DNA of 37,511 bases from Dehalococcoidia bacterium. Lineage in GTDB: Bacteria > Chloroflexota > Dehalococcoidia > GIF9 > UBA5629. The notes beneath the pieces were generated by a model. It made no database searches and had not been told where the DNA came from. It worked only from the letters and a program-made list of their open reading frames with translations. The translations under genes and the position numbers were made by a program. The stretch lies in NCBI GenBank assembly GCA_016930155.1, contig JAFGHL010000071.1, forward strand, positions 1-37,511, read 5' to 3'. Every line of letters begins with the position of its first letter. Position 1 is the stretch's first letter. Of the stretch, positions 16,621-23,219 are shown in pieces.

Positions 16621-17568
16621 GTGCATACGGTAAAAGCTGTATTTATGGGATCGCCAGCCTTCGCTTTACCGGCCTTACATTCGCTTATGTCAAGCCAATA
16701 TGACATAACTGCGGTGTATAGCCAGCCTGACAAGAGGACAGGCCGGGGTCAGCAGGTTGTATCATGCCCGGTAAAACAGTATGCCGTATCTCAAGGCCTT
16801 CGTGTTATTCAGCCAGAGACTTTTAAGGACCCGCAGGAAATATCTGCACTGGTCGAACTGCAACCGGATATAATTGTTGTGGCGGCCTACGGGCAAATAC
16901 TGCCGGATGCAGTGCTGAACATTCCCCAATATAAATGTATTAATATTCATCCATCGCTTCTGCCGCAATACCGGGGGCCTTCGCCGATAGCGGCGGCAAT
17001 CCTTAACGGGGATACAGTAACCGGTGTTACCATTATGTTAATTGAAAAAAAGGTTGACGCCGGCCCCATACTTGCTCAAAAGGAGATATCGGTGGCGGAA
17101 GATACCACGGCAGACCGGCTTTCTGAAATACTGGCAAAAACGGGCGCCGAACTACTGATAGAGACTATGTCGGCGTGGGTAGGTGGGACAATCCGACCGC
17201 AGCCGCAAGACGAATCACGCGCGAGCTATACCAGAATGGAGACCAAGGAGGATGGAAGGATTGACTGGAACGTGCCGGCAGTACAAATATGGCGCAAAGT
17301 CAGGGCCTATCATCCCTGGCCGGGATGTTTTACAGTTTGGAAAAATACACGGCTGAAAATAATAGAAGCAGTGCCCCTGCAGGCAGCCGGCGGCGGCAAA
17401 GAGGGCGATGTTATAGCATTGCCAAAGGGCAGCGCAGCCCGCGTGGGTGTGCGTACAGCAAAGGGAATGTTGGGATTAATTACCGTTCAACCGGCTGGGA
17501 AAAAGGAAATGGACGTGACTGATTTCATGGCGGGGCACCGCGATTTCGTCGGCGGCTCTTTGACTTAG
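16621..17568 (+). CDS. fmt: Methionyl-tRNA formyltransferase
   Basis: This 315-residue enzyme formylates initiator Met-tRNA using 10-formyl-H4folate. The N-terminal VFMGSPAFALPAL, the catalytic-region INIHPSLLPQYRGPSPI and the later DAGPILAQ are family hallmarks, followed by the C-terminal OB-like domain. Length is normal. The start is GTG at 16621, which gives the usual short lead-in before FMGSP; there is no ribosome binding site and a promoter lies right in front. It is divergent from dnaA and is followed after 53 bp by the YugP-like protease. Confidence 0.95.
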   Translation: MHTVKAVFMGSPAFALPALHSLMSSQYDITAVYSQPDKRTGRGQQVVSCPVKQYAVSQGLRVIQPETFKDPQEISALVELQPDIIVVAAYGQILPDAVLNIPQYKCINIHPSLLPQYRGPSPIAAAILNGDTVTGVTIMLIEKKVDAGPILAQKEISVAEDTTADRLSEILAKTGAELLIETMSAWVGGTIRPQPQDESRASYTRMETKEDGRIDWNVPAVQIWRKVRAYHPWPGCFTVWKNTRLKIIEAVPLQAAGGGKEGDVIALPKGSAARVGVRTAKGMLGLITVQPAGKKEMDVTDFMAGHRDFVGGSLT

Positions 17569-17621
17569 CAGCCAAGGCGAAATAAACTTAATCATTAGAA
17601 TTTATCCCCAGGAGTAAGAGA

Positions 17622-18326
17622 ATGTTGCTTTACCTGATTTTCATGATACCTCCCCTGATATTCATGATATATGCCCAGATAAAAGTGAACTCGACTTATA
17701 AAAAGTATTCCAAAGTATATAACCAGAGGGGAATAACAGGCGCCCAGGCTGCATTGCAGGTATTAAGGAGCAATGGGCTTGGCAACGTGCCGGTAGAAGT
17801 CGTTAAAGGCAAGCTGACCGACCACTATGACCCTACCCAAAAAGTCCTCCGGCTGTCGGCGGATGTTGCAAATACTACTTCTGTAGCTGCCATCGGCATA
17901 GCCTTGCATGAAGTAGGGCATGCTATTCAGCACAAGACCAAATACTGGTTCATGGGAATACGCTCGGCTCTGGTTCCTGCCGCCAATATCGGCAGCAATT
18001 TCGGTTGGATACTGGTGATCGGCGGCCTTCTGCTGATGGCGCTTTCGCAGGCCCTCGCTGAATTTGGGATGTGGGTAGCAGTGGCTGGAGTAGTGCTTTT
18101 CGGGGCTGCCGTGTTATTTACGCTGGTGACGCTTCCCGTAGAGTTCGATGCCAGCAATCGGGCCAGACAGGTGATTAAAAGCACGGGTTTACTGGTGGGG
18201 CAGGAATATGAAGGAGCCAGCGCTGTGCTGTCGGCGGCGGCGCTGACATATGTAGCTGCCATGCTGCAGGCGGTTGCCCAGTTGCTCTACTTTTTACTGA
18301 TGATATTTGGCATGAGGAGAAACTAG
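17622..18326 (+). CDS. YugP-like membrane zinc metallopeptidase
   Basis: This 234-residue membrane protein belongs to the neutral zinc metallopeptidase (YugP, Zn_peptidase_2) family. It has an N-terminal transmembrane segment (1-18), the HEVGH zinc motif at 96-100 followed by AIQHK, two or three central hydrophobic segments, and the family block LPVEFDASNRA, whose Glu is the likely third ligand. The last 25 residues form another hydrophobic helix. AGGAG lies 7 bp before the ATG. The substrate of the family is not known to me. In other Gram-positive genomes it often sits near fmt, as here. Confidence 0.88.
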   Translation: MLLYLIFMIPPLIFMIYAQIKVNSTYKKYSKVYNQRGITGAQAALQVLRSNGLGNVPVEVVKGKLTDHYDPTQKVLRLSADVANTTSVAAIGIALHEVGHAIQHKTKYWFMGIRSALVPAANIGSNFGWILVIGGLLLMALSQALAEFGMWVAVAGVVLFGAAVLFTLVTLPVEFDASNRARQVIKSTGLLVGQEYEGASAVLSAAALTYVAAMLQAVAQLLYFLLMIFGMRRN

Positions 18327-18355
18327 AAATACCTGGTGATGAGAAATTGATATAT

Positions 18356-18386
18356 GGGGCCGCCGGCCAAGGTGCCGCGAGGCCCC
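18356..18386 (+). terminator. Weak hairpin after the YugP-like gene
   Basis: GGGGCC and GGCCCC are arranged as a stem around a GC-rich loop, followed by TGATTTCTT rather than a clean T-run. It may end the fmt-yugP transcript, but the fit is only moderate. Confidence 0.3.
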
Positions 18387-18450
18387 TGATTTCTTATAAT
18401 GGATAGAAATTAACTTCAAAGCAAAAGGTATATGTATAAAGGAATAACAT

Positions 18451-19293
18451 ATGAATAGACCAGGAAATGAATTCGGCAGAGCAGATCTGGGCCGGTTTTC
18501 AACGTTCCGTAAAATCATACAGAGATTGCGGGGTCCCGGCGGCTGCCCATGGGACAGGAGGCAGACCCACGCTTCGTTAAAACCATACCTGGTGGAAGAG
18601 AGCTATGAAGTACTGGAAACGCTGGAAGACCAGAATCTGCCGGCGCTCTGCGAAGAGTTAGGCGACCTTTGGCTGCAGATTATGCTTCATTCCCAGATTG
18701 CCGAGGAGGCGGGGGAGTTCACTCTGGAAGATGTGCTGCGTGGCATTAATTCCAAGCTAATACACCGGCATCCCCATGTATTTGGCAACAGGAGAGTCAA
18801 AGATGCTGCAGAGGTTTCGGCTAACTGGCAGGAACTTAAGGGAGAAGAAAAAGAAGGTAGCCATTCCCTTTTGTCCGGCGTCCCGCGTGGGATGCCCGCT
18901 CTCGCATACAGCCAGTCCATACAGCGGAGAGCAGCTTCGGTAGGGTTCGACTGGGAGAAGGTGGACGATATTCTGAAAAAGTTGGTAGAGGAGGTGGACG
19001 AACTGAAAAATGCCCTCAGTCGTGAGGAGAAAGAGAGGGAGTTCGGGGACATCCTGTTTACGCTCGTTAATTTGGGGCGGCGCATGGATATGGATGTCGA
19101 ATCTGCACTCAGGCAGGCTAACAGAAGATTTACTGAGCGCTTCAAATATATTGAAGAAGAATGCCGCAGGAAGGGCGTAGATTTAAAGACACTTACGCTA
19201 GTCGAGATGGACAGGTTGTGGGATGAGGCGAAAGAGACTGAAAGTGGCGGTGGAAGAAAAGGGCTGCCGGGTAATCATTCTTGTGCCCAATGA
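18451..19293 (+). CDS. mazG: MazG-family nucleoside triphosphate pyrophosphohydrolase
   Basis: This 280-residue protein carries two MazG domains and hydrolyses NTPs to NMP and pyrophosphate, acting in nucleotide-pool cleaning. The first domain shows LRGPGGCPWDRRQTHASL and the metal-binding EESYEV...EELGDLWLQ; the second shows VGFDWEKVDDILKKLVEEVDEL and EFGDILFTLVNLGRR. AAGGA lies 7 bp before the ATG. The length is at the upper end of the family because of a short unconserved N-terminus and a Gly-rich tail. It appears to form its own unit; tRNA-Pro on the other strand follows. Confidence 0.93.
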   Translation: MNRPGNEFGRADLGRFSTFRKIIQRLRGPGGCPWDRRQTHASLKPYLVEESYEVLETLEDQNLPALCEELGDLWLQIMLHSQIAEEAGEFTLEDVLRGINSKLIHRHPHVFGNRRVKDAAEVSANWQELKGEEKEGSHSLLSGVPRGMPALAYSQSIQRRAASVGFDWEKVDDILKKLVEEVDELKNALSREEKEREFGDILFTLVNLGRRMDMDVESALRQANRRFTERFKYIEEECRRKGVDLKTLTLVEMDRLWDEAKETESGGGRKGLPGNHSCAQ

Positions 19294-19327
19294 TATTCTC
19301 TGGTGAGATCGACTTTAGGTATATCGG

Positions 19328-19404
19328 TGGTCGGGGAGAGAGGATTCGAACCTCCGACCTCAGCGTCCCGAACGCTGCGCGCTAACCAACTGCGCTACTC
19401 CCCG
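19328..19404 (-). tRNA. tRNA-Pro (anticodon CGG)
   Basis: The minus strand folds as a full cloverleaf: acceptor CGGGGAG/CTCCCCG, D-arm GCGC...GCGC, anticodon stem CAGCG/CGCTG around loop TTCGGGA, and T-arm GGAGG-TTCGAAT-CCTCT. Loop positions 34-36 are CGG, which reads CCG (Pro), and G37 fits tRNA-Pro. The 3' CCA is encoded (77 nt including CCA). It lies antisense between mazG and the PGM-like gene. Confidence 0.96.
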
Positions 19405-19416
19405 CACGAAGTAAAT

Positions 19417-19445
19417 ATTATAATCGGCTTTAACTTTTCCGGCAA
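19417..19445 (-). promoter_or_regulatory. tRNA-Pro promoter
   Basis: On the minus strand TTGCCG (19445-19440) and a consensus TATAAT (19422-19417) are separated by exactly 17 bp. Transcription would begin about 6 bp before the tRNA 5' end. It overlaps a weaker plus-strand promoter (TTTAAC 19429-19434, TAAACT 19452-19457, 17-bp spacing) that would start at the ATG of the next gene. Confidence 0.65.
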
Positions 19446-19465
19446 CAATTGTAAACTAATCTACT

Positions 19466-20653
19466 ATGAAATTTTGCGTGGTCATAATGGATGGTGCCTC
19501 GGGTTGGCCACTGCCCGAAAGGGACAACCTGACCTGCCTTGAGTTGGCGATTACCCCGAACCTAGATACCATGGCCAGAGAAGGATATTTGGGCATGGCG
19601 CTGACAGTGCCGCCTGGCATGGAGCCCAGCAGCGCCTGTGCCTGTATGTCGGTGCTGGGATATGACCCGGTAAAGTACTACAGGGGGAGAAGTGGTATCG
19701 AAGCACGCAGCATGGGAGTGCCCGTAGAAGAAGGAGAAGTTACATTTCGTTGCAATCTGGTGACTGTGCTGGAAGGAAGGATGGTGAGCTACAGCGCCGG
19801 GCAGATATCAACCGATGAAGCCCGTGCAATAATAAGGACCGTCGATGAGAAGATGGGCACAGAGGAGATTAGCTTTTTCCCGGGCGTGAACTACAGGCAT
19901 ATCTGCAAAATTAAGGGGAGAGAAGATACGCTCAAAGCTGTCTGCACCCCGCCTCACGATATCACGGGCAGGCCGGTAGTGGATTTCCTGCCGAAAGGGG
20001 AGGGCAGCGCTCTTTTACGTGAGCTGATGAAAAGGTCGGAAGGTATAGTGTCGGGGCATCCTGTCAATGCCAGGAGGAAGACCGGTGGTAAGCTCCCGGC
20101 GACGAACATCTGGCTATTCTGGGGCAGCGGACGGATACCGGATATGCCACCGTTTGAAACCGAGTATGGTTTGAGCACGGCGATGACCTCGTCGGTCGAC
20201 CTGCTGCGGGGACTCGCTGATATGGCCGGTATGGAGAATCTCAATATTCCAGGTGTGACTGATGGGCTGGATAATGATTACGCCGCACAGGCGGAAGGAG
20301 CGCTGCAGGCTTTGCAGCAAAAGGACCTGGTAGTAATACATATAGAAGCACCCGATGAGATGGGGCACAGGGGAGCGATACAGGATAAGATAGCAGCAAT
20401 CGAAAATATCGACAGGGAAGTGATCCGCAGGCTGCTGGAGTGGGAAGGGGATGATTTGAAGGTGCTGGTGATGCCCGACCACCCGACACCCATTAAGCTG
20501 AAAACGCACTGTGCTGAGCCAGTGCCGTTCCTCGTATGGAGAAGCGGCGTCAAAGGCAAGGGGGGTAAGAGGTTTACCGAGCAGGAAGCAAGCAGGACCG
20601 GACTTTCTGTCGAGCCTGGATACAGGATAATGGACCGTTTCATACGGGGCTGA
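19466..20653 (+). CDS. Archaeal-PGM-like alkaline-phosphatase superfamily enzyme, probable homoserine kinase
   Basis: This 395-residue protein belongs to the metalloenzyme family that holds archaeal-type cofactor-independent phosphoglycerate mutase (ApgM) and its close relatives proposed to be homoserine kinases (TIGR02535). Metal-binding Asp9 in VIMDGASGW, the Ser55/Ser56 region in PPGMEPSSACACM, the block YYRGRSGIEA, FRCNLVT, and the C-terminal APDEMGHRG and VMPDHPTP are all visible. The family PGSD-type Ser motif reads PSSA here. It starts 27 bp before aspartate kinase, likely in one operon, which favours homoserine kinase in threonine synthesis. No Shine-Dalgarno site precedes the ATG and the mRNA may be leaderless. 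A true phosphoglycerate mutase role cannot be excluded from sequence alone. Confidence 0.75.
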   Translation: MKFCVVIMDGASGWPLPERDNLTCLELAITPNLDTMAREGYLGMALTVPPGMEPSSACACMSVLGYDPVKYYRGRSGIEARSMGVPVEEGEVTFRCNLVTVLEGRMVSYSAGQISTDEARAIIRTVDEKMGTEEISFFPGVNYRHICKIKGREDTLKAVCTPPHDITGRPVVDFLPKGEGSALLRELMKRSEGIVSGHPVNARRKTGGKLPATNIWLFWGSGRIPDMPPFETEYGLSTAMTSSVDLLRGLADMAGMENLNIPGVTDGLDNDYAAQAEGALQALQQKDLVVIHIEAPDEMGHRGAIQDKIAAIENIDREVIRRLLEWEGDDLKVLVMPDHPTPIKLKTHCAEPVPFLVWRSGVKGKGGKRFTEQEASRTGLSVEPGYRIMDRFIRG

Positions 20654-20679
20654 ATTAAATAAAGCAGGCGGCAAAATAT

Positions 20680-21897
20680 ATGACGATAATTGTACAAAAA
20701 TATGGGGGCAGCTCTGTAGCAAATGCCAAGAAAATACGCAATGTGGCACGCAGAGTGGCTGAATCCTATAAAAAGGGTAACAAGGTGGTGGTAGTCGTAT
20801 CTGCCATGGGGGATACGACGGACGAGCTGATAGAGATGGCTAACGAGATTAATCCCAGTCCGCAGCCACGGGAGAAGGACCTGCTACTTTCCACAGGTGA
20901 GATCGTATCCAGCACGTTGCTGGCCATGGCATTGCACGCCGCCGGTTTCCCTGCGGTGGCGCTGAGCGGTCCGCAAGCGGGAATCTCCACCGATTCAAGT
21001 TTCAGCCGCGCTCGCATAACGGGGATTGAGCCTAAACGCATCATAAAGGAACTTAAGAAAGGCAATATAGTTATTGTAGCCGGATTTCAGGGACTCACGG
21101 AGGAGGAGGATATAGCCACATTAGGAAGAGGCGGTTCAGATACAACAGCGGTGGCTCTAGCTGCCAGCCTGAAGGCAAAAATCTGTGAGATTTATACGGA
21201 TGTTGAAGGAGTCTATACGGCAGATCCCAGATTAGTCCCTGAGGCACGCAAGCTTGATGAAATAGGTTATGAAGAAATGCTCGAGATGGCTACTTCGGGC
21301 GCCAGGGTAATGCACCACCGTTCAGTCGAGCTGGGCCAGCTATATAACATGCCGATCCTGGTGGCGTCCAGCATGGTAGACAGGCCTGGCACGATTGTTC
21401 ATGGAGGAAAAAACATGGAAGTTCAGAATAAAGTCAGAGGCATAGCACATGATCTGGATGTGGCGAAGATCACCATCACCGGTGTCCCAGACCGTCCGGG
21501 TGTCGCCGCAGCTATTTTTCTCCCCCTGGCCAAAGCAGGCATCAGCGTGGATACCATCGTTCAAAATGCCGGCGCTAATAATATTACGGATATGACCTTT
21601 ACAGTGATGAAGGACGATCTGCCTAAAGCTATGGAGATCATTAAACCGGTGGCCAAGGAGATAGACGCAAAGAAATGCCTGAGCGATTTAAATCTCGGCA
21701 AGGTATCCATAATCGGGACCGGCATGCAGAATACACCGGGTTATGCTGCCAAGATGTTTCAGACGTTGTCTAAGCAGAACATCAACATCCTGCTGATAAC
21801 CACGTCAGAGATACGTATAACGTGCATAATCGACGGTGACAGGGTAATAGAGGCGGTGAAAGCCCTGCATAAGGCTTTCAAACTGGACAAACCCTGA
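20680..21897 (+). CDS. lysC: Aspartate kinase (alpha form, with internal beta start)
   Basis: This 405-residue enzyme phosphorylates aspartate, the first step to lysine, threonine and methionine. The kinase domain shows KYGGSSVAN at the N-terminus, STGEIVSSTLLA, LGRGGSDTTAVALAA and YTDVEGVYTADPR. Two ACT domains for feedback control follow (about 260-330 and 340-405). Length is that of the monofunctional Bacillus-like aspartokinase II. Codon 246 is an ATG with its own strong ribosome binding site. It follows the PGM-like gene by 26 bp and ends just before the convergent Nfu gene. Confidence 0.95.
   Translation: MTIIVQKYGGSSVANAKKIRNVARRVAESYKKGNKVVVVVSAMGDTTDELIEMANEINPSPQPREKDLLLSTGEIVSSTLLAMALHAAGFPAVALSGPQAGISTDSSFSRARITGIEPKRIIKELKKGNIVIVAGFQGLTEEEDIATLGRGGSDTTAVALAASLKAKICEIYTDVEGVYTADPRLVPEARKLDEIGYEEMLEMATSGARVMHHRSVELGQLYNMPILVASSMVDRPGTIVHGGKNMEVQNKVRGIAHDLDVAKITITGVPDRPGVAAAIFLPLAKAGISVDTIVQNAGANNITDMTFTVMKDDLPKAMEIIKPVAKEIDAKKCLSDLNLGKVSIIGTGMQNTPGYAAKMFQTLSKQNINILLITTSEIRITCIIDGDRVIEAVKALHKAFKLDKP
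21403..21417 (+). promoter_or_regulatory. Internal Shine-Dalgarno and start for aspartokinase beta subunit
   Basis: GGAGG at 21403-21407 stands 7 bp before an in-frame ATG at 21415 (codon 246 of lysC). The product would be a 160-residue ACT-domain protein ending at 21897. Bacillus subtilis aspartokinase II uses an in-phase internal start at Met246 to make its beta subunit, so the match in position is close. Confidence 0.6.
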
Positions 21898-21900
21898 CAG

Positions 21901-22122
21901 CTATTGAACGGCCACTACTTCTTTGACACCGGAGATTTTCTCTTTCAAAAAGCGTTCAATACCGTGTTTAAGCGTCATGGTCGACATGGGACAGCCTGCG
22001 CAGGCACCCTTTAATTTGACGCTTACTACACCGTCTTTAACATCCACCAGTTCTACATCGCCGCCGTCAGCCTGTAAACTCGGCCTGACAATATCTAATA
22101 CTTCCTGAACCTGATCTTTCAT
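21901..22122 (-). CDS. NifU C-terminal-domain (Nfu) Fe-S scaffold protein
   Basis: This 73-residue protein consists of a single Nfu domain. It shows the N-terminal [17 protein letters not shown] and the cluster-binding [18 protein letters not shown] with its CxxC. Nfu proteins carry or store [4Fe-4S] clusters for delivery to target enzymes, which fits a cell full of Fe-S proteins such as those of the CODH/ACS locus. It is convergent with lysC, three bases apart. A 33-bp palindrome lies upstream of its ATG. Confidence 0.93.
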   Translation of the reverse strand: MKDQVQEVLDIVRPSLQADGGDVELVDVKDGVVSVKLKGACAGCPMSTMTLKHGIERFLKEKISGVKEVVAVQ

Positions 22123-22161
22123 TGGTGCACCTTCTTGTTGACTAAATTTAAGCTACGTGGT

Positions 22162-22194
22162 AATTTAGCACCGCTTGAAAAGCGGTGTCAAATT
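22162..22194. repeat. 33-bp palindrome upstream of the Nfu gene
   Basis: An 8-bp perfect stem (CACCGCTT, loop GAA, AAGCGGTG) is extended by a G-T pair, one mismatch and five A/T pairs (AATTT/AAATT), giving a near-symmetric 33-bp element. No T-run follows on either strand. It lies 40 bp upstream of the Nfu ATG and could be a 5' UTR hairpin or an operator. Confidence 0.5.
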
Positions 22195-22328
22195 AACGGT
22201 ACGCAAGCTATTTCAGCAATGATAACAGTTACAGGGAGTATGCGAAGCGACTAAAATCACAAATGTGGCAGAGCCTGTCATGCGTAAAAAGATTTGCAAC
22301 AGGGGTCGTTTTAGTATTAAAGTAGATG

Positions 22329-22357
22329 TTTACACGACTAGTATTTGTTGTTAACAT
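22329..22357 (+). promoter_or_regulatory. Promoter for the TPR-gyrA operon
   Basis: TTTACA (22329-22334) and TAACAT (22352-22357) are 17 bp apart. Transcription would start near 22364, about 11 nt before the ATG at 22375; AGAGG lies between. Confidence 0.4.
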
Positions 22358-22374
22358 AGCGAGAGGCCTATAGA

Positions 22375-23217
22375 ATGGCGGAACGAGAAGAAGAAAAGAC
22401 CGGTATATGGCGGTCAAGAATACAGGAAGCAATAAAACTTGCTCAGGAGAACCGCTGGCAGGAAGCTGTGGCGTCTAATCAGAGCATTATTGAAGTTTTT
22501 CCCAACGACGTTGACGCTTATAATCGCCTGGGTCGAGCCCTGATTGAGTTGGGAGAATATGATAAGGCCAGAGAAGCATACAGCAAGGCACTGGAGCTAT
22601 CGCCGTCGAACAGCATAGCTAAGAAAAACCTTGACCGGCTGGCGCTGCTGAAAGGTGCCAATGCTGTAAAAAATGAGCAGAGGCGCAAGCTGCCCCCCAG
22701 CGCTTTTATACCGGATTCGGGCAAGGCCGGCGTGGTCAACCTGCTTGACATAGCGCCGCAGTCAGTGCTGGTCAAGGTGGCGCCCAGCGAGCAAGTTTTC
22801 CTTAAAATCCGTGGCCATGATATCGTGGTGGAGAACTATAAGGGTGAATACCTGGGCCTACTTGAACCTGAACATGGGCTGAGGCTGGCCAAGCTGATTC
22901 AGGGGGGCAACCAGTATATTGCTGGTATAGTCAGCCTGGATAACGATAAAGTTAAAGTGATGATACGGGAAACTTTGCAGCATCCCTTGCAGACCGGCAA
23001 GCTGTCATTCCCCATACGTGTAGCGGAGAGCTATCCTGCGCATGTTAAGGACAGCCTGTTGAGGCACAGTGCCGGCGAAGAAGAGGGATTGGAGGAATCC
23101 GAATATGCCGAGGCTGAAGAGTCAGAGGCAATGCCTGAAGGGTTTTCAATTTATGAAGGTTATACATCTCCAGATGATATACAGCACCTAGGCGGCAATT
23201 TTGGAGATGAGGAGTAA
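22375..23217 (+). CDS. TPR protein of unknown function, coupled to gyrA
   Basis: This 280-residue protein has two TPR repeats at the N-terminus (about 15-85: [40 protein letters not shown]). A beta-rich segment follows (about 110-215; [59 protein letters not shown]) that I do not recognise. The last 60 residues are acidic and low in complexity ([18 protein letters not shown]). No signal peptide or transmembrane segment is seen. Its stop lies two bases before the gyrA ATG and its last codons contain the gyrA ribosome binding site, so the two are co-translated. The function is unknown; a scaffold role tied to gyrase or to the nucleoid is only a guess from position. Confidence 0.85.
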   Translation: MAEREEEKTGIWRSRIQEAIKLAQENRWQEAVASNQSIIEVFPNDVDAYNRLGRALIELGEYDKAREAYSKALELSPSNSIAKKNLDRLALLKGANAVKNEQRRKLPPSAFIPDSGKAGVVNLLDIAPQSVLVKVAPSEQVFLKIRGHDIVVENYKGEYLGLLEPEHGLRLAKLIQGGNQYIAGIVSLDNDKVKVMIRETLQHPLQTGKLSFPIRVAESYPAHVKDSLLRHSAGEEEGLEESEYAEAEESEAMPEGFSIYEGYTSPDDIQHLGGNFGDEE

Positions 23218-23219
23218 AC

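Noticed and set aside
19303-19542. Plus-strand 79-codon frame across the tRNA gene, containing [20 protein letters not shown]
   Set aside because: This is the well-known false protein produced by translating the antisense of a tRNA; the cloverleaf and promoter on the minus strand explain it.
20114-20749. Minus-strand 211-codon frame opposite the PGM-like gene
   Set aside because: Antisense shadow; the plus-strand gene has metal-binding motifs and an operon context.
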